Of a stretch of 64,000 bases of DNA, positions 1-12,915 are shown piece after piece (positions within the stretch are counted from its first letter, which is position 1; each line of letters begins with the position of its first letter). Source of the stretch: Atopsyche davidsoni (lineage: Eukaryota > Arthropoda > Insecta > Trichoptera > Hydrobiosidae); NCBI GenBank assembly GCA_022113835.1, contig JAILWY010000026.1, forward strand, positions 3,616,001 through 3,680,000, written 5' to 3'. Made by a program: the position numbers and the translations under genes. The notes below the pieces were generated by a model, which was not told the origin of the DNA, did no database searches, and worked only from the letters and a program-made list of their open reading frames with translations.

Positions 1-3000
1 ACGTAATACCTTACTTTATATTATGAATTTGTAAAAATGTTACATAACATTATTGAAACGTATATGCTGTATTTGCGCATTTTTTTTTTACTTAGTATGA
101 TATTTTATGTTAAAATGTTTATTTGTTACATAACAAAAGAAAATACATGCAATAAATATAAATTAGAATACCCTTATTATCCTAAAAGGGTCGATTAGGA
201 GACGGGAATTAGCATCTTAATATATTGTCGCAATTAAAGAAAATTAATTACTACTTACAACTAATACAAGAAGACTACAGGAAGTGTTTGTAAGCAATGA
301 CGATCGTCTCTTCTCTAGAGATCAAAGGGGGTCCGTTAGACAATATAATGGGGTAAATAGCACATCAGCCATAGACGTGGATACACTACTAAACGAGAAT
401 AACATAACACGTCGCGTGTTGATAATTGAATTTTCCAGAAAAGGTAGAATAACATTATATAATGACGACATTTTTATGAATGTCAAAAGTTCAAATTATA
501 TATAACATTAATGCTGAAGATTATTAATATTGTTATTCTAATATCATACGGTGGATTTTGACTCTGTATATACAGTTTTATTAGATTATATTGTAAAAAT
601 AACTAATCGTTAAAAAAAACATAAAGTTTTCGCAATTCTTTCCAATTATTTATGTTCAACTTTTAAAAAAATTATTACATTTTTCAATAATAAACCTGCC
701 GACCCAAAATATTTTATCGATTTTTTTCCCAACATTGCCACAAAGTAAAATAAACAAAGTTTTCGTCACGATCAAATATATAGTGATTTATTGTTAAACA
801 AAGTAACCAATAAACTTCTTTAGATCGTTATTTTGCTCGATTCACAAAATTAGTTTCGATCCGTATTGGGATAACTTACAAAGTGTCAACTGTAATCTTA
901 TATTTTATATCAGATAGTAGCACTGAATTTATGTTTTTAAGTACTTCTATTTTGGAATGTTGTTTTTCAAAGCCTTACAAATATTTTTATTAATAGTATT
1001 TAAATGATACGTGGTTTATTTTGAGTTCGTACTACATACAAAGAGAACAGAAAACGTTTTATCCGCCTCGGCCTGCACGGTTGCCGGTACAAGTGTTTGA
1101 TTTACGATTGAGCCGTGAAGTTTCCATTTACAATTCTAATGCTTTGTATGGAACACATACATTATATAAATGTGAATGATAGATGAGATACGATGAGATA
1201 TATTTGTGAATTTTAATTACAAAACCGAGTGATTGATGTAACTGAATAATATATATTTTTTGTAAATATTTCGCAGAAACTCATCCATACGCTATAAAAA
1301 TATTTCATTCATTTTATTAATTGCACAAGTTTTTTTTATTTTTATATAATGATGTACAGATGGCTGTTGTTTGCAAGTAACTAATAGTAAAATGGTCAAA
1401 CGTATGCTTCCTTATAATATTTTGCAGATTTTAATAATTTTGAAACAATAATAATCTTTTATTTACTTTTACGACAGGACTCTAATATATCTAATAATAA
1501 CATTTTTGAACATGTCTCCGAGCACCTTTACGCGGCCCTGTTTCAGTTAGCAGTATTACCTTCTACTTGGCACATCATCTCCCACAGATTATCCCTCTCA
1601 GATCCTAGATATGAAAGGCCCATCCCTATTCGTATGGAAGTCACGTAACAAATCCACGCAGGGGTGAAGGGTGGCCTGATAATCTAAGGGGAATATAAAA
1701 ACTTATCGTGTTTATTAGCTGTGAATAATGCATAGAATAATATCTATAGAAATCATTACGTGTGTTATGATATTCGCAATGTTTGGATAAATAAATATAA
1801 CGACCAATAATTGACTTGCAGTGTGAATAAGAATCGAAACTATGCATACATTTTACAATTTTTTATTAGATGAATCATCGGATTTTGAAACATAAATATT
1901 ACATTTGTCGGTAGACACCACATCATATATTTTTTAATGATTTAAGTTTAATGGTTTAATTTATGGTTACGTTTATAGTTTCATATAAGCTCGTACTATT
2001 TTTTCTTCTTAAGCTTTAATGCTTCCATACTCTACTTGCTGGACTTTCTTACGAAACAAAGGCTAATTGCCGTTCCACATCCTGCAGCTCCATAGATCTT
2101 CCATTCTTGCTGCTGGGATAACAGGAAGGATCCTAAAATCTTGTATAATGTTACAAACATCTTTCAAAATCCCTTTCATACGTATTTTTGGTAATTACAC
2201 TTGTTATGAATACATTATCTCATAACAAACGCTGCTCAAAAAACCAAAAAAAATAATACCAAACATTGCTTTTAAAGCATGAGATTTCAAAAAAAATGAT
2301 TTTAGTAAGTCGTTTATTATAAACATTCAAGAAAGTGTTTCTTATACTATTCACAAGTCTAAATTGTACTTACTGTAAATCAGTAAAAAAAATGAATATA
2401 TATATATGTAAAGTAAAATGAAAAAGAGTATTAACAGACTCTTTATACTTATTATTGATTATTTTCGTTGTGAGAAATCCAAATAGTAATATGTATCATT
2501 TCAACTCCGAAAAAATTGAATTTATGAAGCCTTTTCTGTATTTTTAGTTTTACAAATATTATTTTAAATATACATGAAAAGATTTCTGCCTTTCTTTGCC
2601 GATACAGCCCCATTAAACCTCTTTGTCCCGCAGAACTACACAAGTTTTGTAAAAAACGAAATGTTGGGCCTAAAAGCTAAGATTCCTTTTTGTCTATAAG
2701 TTTGCGGCAAAAGTCTTTATTTCAAATCTAAGTGAACTTTTGCCACATTCATGTCCCAGGAAAGGGCCTTTGAATGTCTCCCTGAAAGGAAAGTTTCTGA
2801 AACATTCCCATAAAAGTATCAAATGCTTTGGATGCCTTCCACGCAGCATAGGAACTATTATGTTACCCCAAATTCTGTTTTGAACAAAAACATCATACCC
2901 TCAAATCAAATTTACTTAAAGAAAACTCAAATTTAAAATTTATTTCATTAATGAATGAATGAAATATTTTATATCTGATAAAATAACTAATATATTTGTT

Positions 3001-4974
3001 AGTATACTGTTCAACACTCAAATAATAAACTTTTAAAAACGAATGCAATTAATTTCTCATACAAGACCTGATCATTGATGAAAATGAATCAAGAAAATAA
3101 ACAGCTAATGACATTTTTAATAATAATAACAAGTTTTAATAGGCTTCTTTGCTAATAAGTTGTCTACAATATTGAACCTCAACATTTATTAAAATTATTC
3201 ATTCCGTCAACGTAAGAGCACTTTGTGCAATTCGTTAGTCGTGCTGACAGTTTGTTAGATATCTGTATTATTAACTAGTCTTTCGATAATTTTGTGCATG
3301 TTTTTGATAGTAAAGTTTAGTTACTCAATAAATCATCTATTTATCATTATTACAAGTTATGCTATAAGATAAACCATAAAGACTTTTATATTCTACATTA
3401 TCCATGGTTTATGACGCACTTGATATTGACTTAAGTGCTCTGCAATAACAATTTTACTATCGTAGTGAGGATGGATGAACTTGTCTTCCAATTAATTCAT
3501 TAAAATTTATTGCACTGAGAAAATTGATATATTTATAAAAATCACGAAAAGACTTGTATCTTAAAAGCATAAAAAACACAACACAAAAAGACAAAGATAC
3601 GAGGCGAAAACTGTTTTCTAGTAATGTGTACATAATTATTCTTAATATATTGTATTGCCTACTTATTTACGAAGATACTAAAAATAATAAAGAGCTTCAA
3701 ATCATTTTGCTTCAAATAAAACGAAATTATTACTTCTTACTTTTAGTTATCGTCACAATTAAAGATATAGTTTAGAATTTACAAAAATTAAGACCGAGGA
3801 GACCTTAACTTGAGTTGTAGAAAAAAGGTTATTTTTATTAAAGATACGCTTTCATAGTCTCTGTGCTGAAAATTGATATATTTAAATTCTCTTACAGATT
3901 TTGAAAATATTGTTAAATTCAATACTTGATTTTATTATAATATCGCCATTTCAGAATCATTCTGTTACATTGCGTATTTATTAAAAAAATTCTCACGTTT
4001 TTATAACTTATTTTTTTGCAAAAGAAAAAGTTAATCAATATTTTATGAAATCAAATGCCAACATGCCAGGCAGTCGAGTGCTGAGTGTTGATCAATAATA
4101 GAATATAAATTATTATAAATTATGAAACACAAAGTGCCAACTGTAATAATTGTCGAATCATACATCAATATTTCATTACACGTTCAATACAAATTATTAT
4201 ATCACACTGAAACAGCAAAAAGTGTTGAAAAGAGTTGTTAAGCTTAAAATAAAATAATTAAAAGGCTAATCAAATTCATAAAGTTTATCGAATCTTGTTT
4301 GCATTCATTTCAAGGTAAGGCGTTGGTTTTTTTTGTTTGTTTGAAGCAGATTTTTTAAATTTAAATTATTTTTTTCTCAGCGTCACATTTCAGCCGAACT
4401 TTCAGCACAATTATAAAATCAGACAACCTGTACTGTAGCTTTATGTAAATCTATTGAATGATTAAGTTTTCAAGGTTATCCATAAGTGAGACTTATTTTT
4501 ATTTAAGCTTATTATATTATAAAAGAAGAAGGTTTTTACAATTTTACAGATTAATGACACATTAACACGTTTTTTTATAGAGGTGTTGGTACAAATATTA
4601 TTAGTATTATTCTGTGAATAAAAACTCACTATAAAAAGTATTTGGTGGATTTTCTCCAACGATGGCATTTTCAAGCGAATTTGGCATTAATACATTTCAT
4701 TTGGTAATGCCACTGTAAAAGCTTGATGGAACTAGTCACAAATAAAATAAAACATGCAGAAAAATTACAAAAGTATTTTATTCAAAACACTATTCAAAAT
4801 TAATAAACAAAAATAAATTACGTCTACTCTTCCGGTGTTTTAAAAAATATGTATGCTTATATAGCATATTGAAAAAATGTATTTTGGGTATGTTAACGAA
4901 TTAAATTCCATGCAAAGATAAATGTTCATTTTTCATGAATAGCAGATTTTCAAAATTAAAGCATCAAATAAAAT
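1..4974. other. AT-rich noncoding stretch, nothing recognised
   Basis: Strongly AT-rich sequence with many homopolymer runs and stop codons in all frames. I see no exon, RNA gene or bounded transposon. The only shared motif noted is a 19-base stretch (ACAAAGTGYCAACTGTAAT) at about 878-896 and again at 4129-4147, which could be a small remnant of a dispersed repeat or chance. Confidence 0.6.
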
Positions 4975-4984
4975 TTAAAAAAAA

Positions 4985-5215
4985 ACAGACGCGTCGCCAA
5001 CTAACAACCAATGTGTTACATCCTCCAGCGTGTCCATGAACTCAACTCTTCTGCGGAGAGACTGCAGTGTATTTGGCGGGAGATACGAACAGACGAAGAA
5101 AAAATGGCCGCCGCTCGGAGCGTTCCTATTGGCTGCCCCTCCCCCCCCCCCCCTCCCCTTCCACCCACCCCTCCGCCCAGTGACCTTATTCAAGGGAAAT
5201 TTCGCTAATCTTATA
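4985..5215. promoter_or_regulatory. GC-rich pocket with YY1/Pho-like and inverted CCAAT motifs
   Basis: A sharp rise in GC content in an AT-rich background. It contains AAAATGGCCGCC at 5101-5112, similar to the YY1/Pleiohomeotic core (ATGGC), an inverted CCAAT box (ATTGGCT) about 20 bases later, and a C13 run at 5141-5153. This could be a promoter or enhancer fragment. Overlapping reading frames on both strands are low-complexity (proline- or glycine-rich) and are not believed to be coding. Function is inferred from motifs only. Confidence 0.3.
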
Positions 5216-5767
5216 AATCTTGATTGAAAATTATTCATAGCTCTTTGTGAAGCAGAATAATAAAAGTAGAACATTATTGCCGAGCTGTAAAACCAAACGA
5301 CTTGGCCTTTCGACCCGCCCCGGCATGATCGATGTAAATTAATTTGTTTTAATAAATAAATATTGAACGTCGTGATATCGTTTATCGCGATTACTTTTAT
5401 GTTTATTATATTCGGAATGTTTGTTTATTGATTAATGTGGTGCTTTTGTGCGTAGTTTATGAGACGAGCACCCCAATTGCGCCTGGCAGTCGGGGAAAAT
5501 GTTTGATGAGGATTTATCGTCGAAAAAAGTTTGTTTTTGTATTTGAAGACGTTAGAGATATTGATTTCGGTTATAAATAAATGTTATTATTCGAATAACT
5601 CAAAATCAATGCGGACTCTTTACTACGTTCAAACATCACGCTCGATTTAAAATGAAAAAAATATATCTTTATATATAATCTGATCAGAATGTTCTTCCTG
5701 GAGTGACATATGATTGTTTAGTCAAAAATGTTTTACTAAGTGTAGAAAATAATCTTAAACATCTCTT

Positions 5768-5930
5768 TTGGCTTATTAGCTCAGTGATTGGAGCAGTGAC
5801 TCTTGATCAGGGGTTCGCCGGTACAACCTTCCCCCAACCAAAATTATGGTAATTGAAATCATGCCTATTTTGATTTGGTCGAAGAGAGTAAAATGTCCAT
5901 TTCTCACTCACCTCACAGTAATATAGTAAT
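5768..5930 (+). repeat. tRNA-derived SINE (family 2), copy 1
   Basis: A tRNA-like head: an A-box-like TAGCTCAGTGATTGG at 5777-5791 and a degenerate B-box region (GGGGTTCGCCGG) at about 5810-5821. After the head comes a non-tRNA body containing CTATTTTGATTTGGTCGAAGA, which resembles the body of the copy near 29.94 kb (CTATTTCCAGCTTGGTCAAAGA). This shared body marks a dispersed SINE family rather than a working tRNA gene. Boundaries are approximate and no target duplication was found. Confidence 0.55.
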
Positions 5931-6389
5931 ACGTTTAATTATCAGAGTTTGTATGTCTCACAGTTGTAGTCAAATAACAGAAGTACAAAAGCCATGTATG
6001 TGTGTTTGGCAGTTTTGATGTAAAATTTATTTCATTAGAAATACTTAATACAATATATATGTTCTAGTTATTTTTTTTTTCATGAATATAGCACTTGAAA
6101 GTTGTATTATAAAAATCATAAAATTTTTATTAACACACATGCTATTATTCATTACTCATAAAACATAATTTTAGTACAGTTTTGTAAATATTACTTGTTT
6201 ATCGAAACACCATTATGCTGCCATAATCCTTGGAACAGGAGAGCTGAAAAATTCTTTTTCATGTTTAAAATTGAATCGCCGTGAACAGAAAAATAATTTT
6301 AAAATGCATACTCAGCAGTATTTTTAAAACTCAAACGGGAGGATTTCGCATTCACATAAAAATTCACATTTACATGGAACATAATAGGT

Positions 6390-6472
6390 ACTCTCTCCCT
6401 CGCACTCACCCCTAACTCTCACCCCCGCCCCTTCTGTACTCCTCTCCCCTCCCCGCTCCCACTACTCTCATT
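6390..6472. repeat. Polypyrimidine (C/T-rich) tract
   Basis: About 80 bases composed almost wholly of C and T with a few A and G interruptions on the + strand (for example CTCCTCTCCCCTCCCCGCTCC at its centre). Homopurine/homopyrimidine tracts of this kind can form triplex DNA; no coding sense is visible. Confidence 0.6.
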
Positions 6473-7004
6473 AAAACTTTCAACATCCCTTACTTATTTT
6501 TTCAATTAAAAATGTTTTCATTAAACACAAAAAGCGAGAATTTTCATTGAATCCGTCTGGTGTTGTTATAATGATCAAGTGAATATTTTTTTGTTTATTT
6601 TTCCGCGTCGTGGTTTATAATTTGGTTTTTCAATTTTAATTTTGAATTTTCACGCTATTTGTTATTCGGGATAATTTTTCTTGAAAGGAACATTGCTTTT
6701 TTTATTTTAATAAAAAAGCGTTTTCAACGAATTATTATTGCGATTAAAAAATAGCACGCCACGTAAACAAGCAAAGAGCCTGAATTATATGACAATAAAA
6801 TATTTTTATGAAGGTTTTAGAATAATTTTCCAATTATTCAAATAAATCAAGAATAAAAAGAGTCAAGTAATTTATTTTTTTAATTTGTGATTTGCTTACT
6901 GATTTATATCTGAAAATTTTACTTTAAGAGATGATAGACTATTCGAATGTGTCACCCGAACAAAACCATAAAATATGTAGTCCGACGATAACTTCTACCA
7001 CTAA

Positions 7005-7140
7005 GCTTTAATGTCTTAAATCACAGGTCCGCAAAAGCTGAGATGTGGGTTCAAATCCCATTTATTTCGTGAAAAAAATTCATCGAATTGATTTCCCAAA
7101 ACTATACTAGACATAAAATAAATGTGTTCGGTAAAAAAAT
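7005..7140 (+). repeat. Degenerate tRNA-like SINE relic
   Basis: The clear part is a T-arm/B-box at about 7045-7061 (GTGGGTTCAAATCCCAT), the same T-arm as in the tRNA-Thr-like SINEs elsewhere in the window. The D-arm and anticodon arm are not recognisable. The edges are guesses. Confidence 0.4.
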
Positions 7141-9256
7141 CGGATTAATGACGTTTTTTTACGTTAAATTTGAAATTCACTTGAGTTTTATTTAAGATAA
7201 ACAATTTTAAAAGTGTACTGACAATGCTAAATATATTTAAAGGAACCAAAAAATTTAACTAAGTATTTGATTTGAAATAATAGTAAGATAAAACAATTAC
7301 ACATATAAATAAAATTATAATATTATATCGTACTTACTCATGAAGTTTTACTCTTAGTTTATAAACCTTCCACATACAAAGACAAGATACGTAATATTTT
7401 ATTTACCAGAGTTGGGACTACTCTCCGAGCACACTCGAAGATACTATTGAGTAATAAATACTCATAAGTAGACTTAACTGCTTTTTATTAATGTAATAAT
7501 TCAGCGTACTAAAAATTCTGAAGGGTCAGTGCCTCCGCTATAAGTGAAGTTGAGTTTTTATTCTAACATAAATTTCTGTACTGATACTAATATAACGATT
7601 GCAGTGGAATTCAAAGCAACTATGGCTTGTATGGCCTATAATCCAGGCCATGGCATGTGTAACTCTTGTATAAATAAATACTACCTGACTGTGTACACCT
7701 ACAGGGCCTTGATAAAATGAAACACTTAATTGAAATTGCTTAAAATACCTAATATTATATTCTACTTTAAATATCACGATGCATTGGAGAGGCAACATGG
7801 AATAGTTTGTTAGATCCACAAAGAGCTGATGCGGGATGCTCTTTCAAAAGCTTGCTAAAATTATTAAAATCAACACACGTTATTCTAAAAACTAAGTGCT
7901 TCATATGATTAACAAAATTAAATATATTTTTTAAAAGTATAAGTGCTCTCACAATTATAAATAAAATGTAAAGTCTCTTATTTAGTTTTGTATGATTCGA
8001 GAAGGTATAATAATAATCTCGTGCGTCACGTAAAGAATTTATTACACGTCTTTTCGTGACTGACGGATGTTCACGAGATACACAGATTAAGCAAATAAAT
8101 TATATAAAACACTCCTCCTGAAAACTACGGGTCTATCTGACAAGATAACACTGAATGCAACTTGTTTTAAAATAAAAATTATAGAATTAAGAAAGAAGAT
8201 CGCTTACTGTGTCACTCACTAGCAAAATAGTTGTTGGTAGAAGGAAATTCACAGTTGTAAAAAAAAACATATGTTATTTCAGAAGGACCCTGCAATCTAG
8301 TTACGTATATTCACAGTGTGTACTTCTCCATAGCGTAATAGGTTCCACTGTGATTAATAGTTCCTCCTTTCGGGTTTCATGAAAGAATTATTATTTATGT
8401 TTGTCTCGGTTGACACGCCAACCATTGTAACTGTTCCCGACACCTAGTCGGGCAAACGACTCTTAAATAATCACCTTTTAGGAGCGCGGCCCCAACACAA
8501 ATCGCTGTACACAATTTGAACAGATTTGAACGTAATGTCTACATAATTTGAACGAGTACGACATCAGATAACTGTAAGATAGCTGATATAAACTTCGGCC
8601 GAGTCGGAGCTAATCAATCACACAGCAATTTCAAAGTTCTGACAGTTGGAAATACTCGTACGTTATGGCTGATATAATTCTTTAAATTTAATGGTGGCGT
8701 GTACCTGGAATATAGAAAATAAGACTGGGTTTTATAACAGTTGAGACAATTTATTATTTATCTAAAGAAGTCCTCATTAAATAAGCGAGCAACACAACTG
8801 ACGCCCAGTTTGTAATTAGCAAATAAGGAATTTGTATTTTTGCCATTTTTAGTGTTTTGTGTAAATAAACAACGTAAAAGAGAACGCTATTTACCTGTTA
8901 CTGTTTGGTTATCAGTAGTCTTGCGACGTGTGTAAGCTACCTAACATAAATTATTGTCAAAAATCACAAGCATAACCAATTGCTTTCAATGAGGTACTAA
9001 TCATTAAGCCTGCCATATCTCTTCTATAATAGTAATCTTCAAATTATCTCTACAGCTTCCAGATGAACAATTGTATCTTTGATTGGTTAAAAATGACGTA
9101 TCTAGGACATTTATAATTTAGTTTTTTTTAATTCTTATGTGGTTTACGACAGTCTGGTTTAATTTTTATAAACATGATTAGTCAAATAACAAATAGATTA
9201 CATACATTTTTGTTAAAAGAGCTTTCGCCTTTCGATGGCCTCATAAAACATTATCC

Positions 9257-9261
<5 letters not shown>
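7141..9261. other. AT-rich noncoding stretch, nothing recognised
   Basis: No exon, RNA gene or bounded repeat identified. Two short overlapping open frames on the minus strand near 7,540-7,950 have no recognisable domain and AT-driven composition. A slightly GC-richer patch at about 8,400-8,620 contains three copies of ATTTGAAC within 50 bases; its meaning is unknown. Confidence 0.5.
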
Positions 9262-9355
<94 letters not shown>

Positions 9356-9360
9356 ATACA
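9262..9360. repeat. (TA)n / (TG)n microsatellite
   Basis: About 84 bases of uninterrupted TA dinucleotide followed by a short TG run and a further TATACA. The open frame that crosses it is only the dinucleotide repeat translated (alternating I and Y) and is not a gene. Confidence 0.97.
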
Positions 9361-9639
9361 GATATATGCTGAGATCCATAAATGTGTTTATATATTGAAG
9401 GTATAAATTTAATTCGTATTCAATAAAACAAGTACATCAAACAGGTTTGAATATTAAAATAACAGTAATTATATTCACTTCAATAATAAAAATATACTAA
9501 TATCAATTCATAATACTTCATTGATTAATTTTCACCTCACATTCAAACACGAAGAATAAATTAAAATAAAATATTCAATATTGAGCGTCATTTATCTAAA
9601 ATTTATAATCCACCGAAATCCGAGATCAAATACCGTCTC

Positions 9640-9960
9640 GGGTCTAATCATATTACACTGCACCCAATGCAGATATGCAAATGCACCCCAAAGCTCTCCT
9701 TAGGAAGTTCGCCCTGCAGCAGCAGAGCGGGGCTCACGGGGGCGCGGGCCGGAGCACCGTGCTTCTGCCATAATGACTCCCATTAAAGATAATACGCAAT
9801 TTGTTATTACAAGACCCCGGATGTTGAGCCACAATGCATTTTCTGCCTTTTGAACATATTAATTTGAATCCGTGTGCCTGGTTTCCATGCTGACTTCACT
9901 CCTCACATCGCACTTCAATTATCTCTGTATTTATTATCGAGCTGTTATTCGAGCGACAAG
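9640..9960. promoter_or_regulatory. GC-richer pocket with octamer motif, candidate regulatory element
   Basis: Contains a perfect POU octamer ATGCAAAT at 9675-9682 and a GC-rich core at about 9700-9760, then a stretch of unusually even base composition up to the hAT insertion. No open frame runs through it. It may be a conserved noncoding element, but this rests only on composition and one motif. Confidence 0.25.
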
Positions 9961-9985
9961 CTATTGTCAGTTTGATATTTTACGT

Positions 9986-10408
9986 CAGTGCTTCTCAAAG
10001 TGGTCCCTACGGACCCCAGGGGGTCCCTGGAATCATTCAGGGGGTCCTTAGAAAGTTAAAATCGATTTGGGGGTCCCTGAACAACGTCAGGGGGTCCGCG
10101 CAAGGTTTAATATAAAATTAAAAAATTGTGACACATTTTTATTAATATGGAAGTTAAAATATATAACAATCAATACATTTTCAGCGATTTCACGTCCTAA
10201 GTAAAATATAAATATAGACAGGTGCATAAAATACAAGTAATAACAGGCATCGCGGTGAGTCAGGTAGGTTAATACAGGAACGCAATAGAGTCGATACTTG
10301 CACCAACTAGTCTATAATATGAATGTATATAGTTTTTCACCCAGGGTCCGTAGGCAAGTTTTGACCATGAAAGGGGGTCCGTGGGCCAAAAGAGTTTGAG
10401 AGCCACTG
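9986..10408. mobile_element. Non-autonomous hAT MITE, copy 1
   Basis: Starts CAGTGCTTCTCAAAG and ends in the inverse of CAGTGGCTCTCAAACTC, typical hAT-type terminal inverted repeats. It is flanked by 8-bp direct repeats TTTTACGT (9978-9985) and TTTTACAT (10409-10416), the hAT target-duplication length, with one mismatch. The ends carry several GGGGGTCC motifs; the centre is AT-rich with no open frame, so it depends on a transposase elsewhere. A second copy lies at 28,762-29,217 with nearly the same sequence along its length. Confidence 0.9.
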
Positions 10409-10861
10409 TTTTACATTAATCAAATGATTTTATGTGCTGGTAAAAAAATTTAAGTATTTCAATACGAGACGAACTTCCGACCTGAAATATTGTGGCATTC
10501 GAGGAAGTTCATATACTATGGTAAAAATACATTCACACATATATATATATATTGCAGTTTAGTGTGAGCATCACAATTATTTAAAAGAATAACTTATAAA
10601 CGCCCCGAGGGTTGCATTCCATTGACTTGGGTCAGATTCATCTATGGCAGCTAAGCTCTTAACATGAAACTGTTAGTACACATACAATATACCTTCAGAT
10701 TAAACATAGCTTTATATACTGCTTCCCGTAACAATTCCTAGAAACACAATCGTATCTGGTATCTATAATGCAATTGTAAGTGCACTTTCCATATTAGGCG
10801 GCAGTGTACAGTTGGTTCCACGTTCAGGACAAACAACCTAATAATTGGTAAATAATATGAA

Positions 10862-11062
10862 ATGCCTGGCATTAGTAACCTGCAGTGTGTTGACACCGGG
10901 CTAGTCCAAGTAGCGCGCGGTCCCGTTGCTGGCTGTGGGCCTAGAAAACCTGTTCAGGGAAAGGTAAACAGTGCAGGTAAATTAGGACAGGTGCTCCGAG
11001 CTCCGCCGGGGAGCATCGCAGGCAATCACGACGCAATCTACGATTTGTCACACTGCTTTTAA
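10862..11062. other. GC-richer pocket, unresolved
   Basis: A 200-base island more GC-rich than its surroundings with an open frame of 66 codons on the + strand. The predicted peptide (rich in G, P, V) matches no family I recognise. It could be a regulatory island or chance; I do not call a gene. Confidence 0.2.
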
Positions 11063-11671
11063 TAATTTTATTGTTTCATCCGTTGCAGCTATTAACAGAT
11101 GAAATTTTGAACTCTATTTTCTTATAAATATCAAGCTTGGTTAAGGAAAATTATTTAAATAATTTAAAAAAATTATATTTTATATATATCGTTACTACAT
11201 GTCTAAATTTCATGGCACAATTCGAAGTGGTGAACAAAATGTCGATAAATTTTTAATTATGTGACTCTCAATTATACGAGCTGTACCTCGGAGTAGTGCG
11301 CTAAAAATCGTACAAATAAAAATTCATCAAATTTTATTTCTTTGAAGTCTAAGGGAAACACAAAGAGGAAACAAGGACTAATCAACGCCTACGAATCATC
11401 ATTAATCAAAGCCTCCAAAATTAATATTCTTGTCCTAAATATTACATAAATCCCCTATTTAGCGCAGGCTTAGGTAAATCTCGCGTACAACAGCAGACCG
11501 AATTGATAATAGACTAATAGACTATGCAAAGTTTTTTTTTTAATGTTTGGCATAAACATGAAGAAAGTGTGTTCAATATTCAATTACAAGAACGCATTAT
11601 GCCGGGAACAATAATTTCACAATACTATTCAAGTCTATTACAACATGTAGACATCCAATAACAAGCCGTGT

Positions 11672-11960
11672 AACAATGACAATACCAGAATTCCGAGAGC
11701 GAGCGGGACGGGGCGCCCGAGCGGGACGGCGAGCGCGCCACGTGTGGGTCACGTGGAGCGCGGTGAGGGGCATGGGGGGGGCATGGGGGGGGCATGGGGG
11801 GGGCATGGGGGGGGCATGGGGGGGCATGGTGGGGGGGGCGGGGGCGCAGGTCGCCGACCCCGGGAGCCGCGCATGCACTCCGCCCGGCGGACCGGGATTG
11901 ATGCGGCCAGACGCGCCGGTGCTCCGACTGCTGTCTATCCACCCCTCAAATACCAGACGA
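11672..11960. promoter_or_regulatory. GC-rich island with CACGTG box, possible promoter/enhancer
   Basis: GC-rich and CpG-rich, with GAGCGGGACGG-type repeats at about 11,699-11,730 and an E-box in GGTCACGTGG near 11,747-11,756, then the G-run array. Overlapping open frames on both strands follow this low-complexity sequence and are not credible genes. Confidence 0.3.
11771..11835 (+). repeat. (CATGGGGGGGG)n minisatellite, G-quadruplex-prone
   Basis: Four to five tandem copies of an 11-base unit of CAT plus eight Gs, then a degraded copy and another G8 run. Six or so G-runs of at least seven bases on one strand, spaced by three bases, is a very strong G-quadruplex pattern. This array creates the glycine-rich and proline-rich pseudo-proteins read across it. 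Confidence 0.95.
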
Positions 11961-12714
11961 CGTGCGTAAGGTCGTATCTCGCAATAACGAATACTATTAT
12001 AACGAATTTTTTTTTGCCGAACAATCGTTGACGCAATAGTACAATCGAAAAAAATATGGTGAGCAAAGTGGAAGTAGTCTCAGCTGCATTTAAAAATCAG
12101 TTATTACAATATATGTATATGACTGTAATATTGTGTATTTTATTATGTTGGGTATTATATATTCAATACCATAATATTCTATATTATAATTGAACAAACT
12201 AGTTTTTTTGTACCGGAGTATTGCGTTTCTTTTTAAATCATTCTTAAGGGTCTTGCTACGAAACCTTGCTTGGTGTCACAAAAAAAGGACTGTTTTACCT
12301 GGCGAAATCGTGTCATTTAATTAATTTAATTGTCACTTTATTTTTCCATATCGAACGTTGATATTTTTATATAGTATTGAAAAAACTTATATAACGTCCA
12401 TTTTCAGGGTAAAATAAAATCTTGAAGATGTTGAAAAATTGGATAAAATGACGACTTTTCAAAACCAAAGTTTGTTAATTTTTAATTTTTTTTAATTTTT
12501 AAAATAATTAATCGCACAGGGTTTATATTTAATCTTTTAATTCCGATTGAAAAAAAGACTTTTAAATGTTTAGATCACACAAACTCGAGTATGGGACTTA
12601 GGCCCTTAAAATAAATTAACGATGCCAAAAAAAATTATCGGACTCTTGTACAATTTTGGAGCGTGGGCTTTCTGCTTTCATCAATTATGAATCGCCAAAA
12701 AAAACGGCCAAGGT

Positions 12715-12915
12715 CATCCGCATTGCGAGCGACTCCGCTGAGGCTGATTTGGACGGAACGATCTGATCACGTGACTGATTGTGTTAGACGAGATTGCGTG
12801 GCGTCCGATGCACCTTCACCTGAGCAGGTGTCCTAGTGAGAACACGTGGTCGTGCTGAGGAGGAGGGGGGACGCTACTCGGTGTGTTTACACGGGCCGTG
12901 ACGAGACAAACGATA
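12715..12915. promoter_or_regulatory. E-box-rich GC pocket, candidate enhancer/promoter
   Basis: Has TCACGTGA at 12767-12774, a perfect inverted pair CACCTG-AG-CAGGTG at 12817-12830, and another CACGTG at 12843-12848, all within 82 bases. CACGTG is bound by bHLH-Zip factors of USF/MITF/MYC type and CACCTG/CAGGTG by other bHLH or Snail/ZEB-type factors. No open frame of note crosses it. Confidence 0.35.

Noticed and set aside
4975..5274. 99-codon minus frame and two proline-rich plus frames
   Set aside because: Driven by a C13 run and GC-rich composition; no domain, and frames on both strands overlap.
9174..9398. 74-codon frame
   Set aside because: Mostly the TA microsatellite read as alternating I and Y.
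11597..12031. Four overlapping frames rich in glycine, histidine or proline
   Set aside because: They are translations of the (CATGGGGGGGG)n array and adjoining GC-rich DNA.
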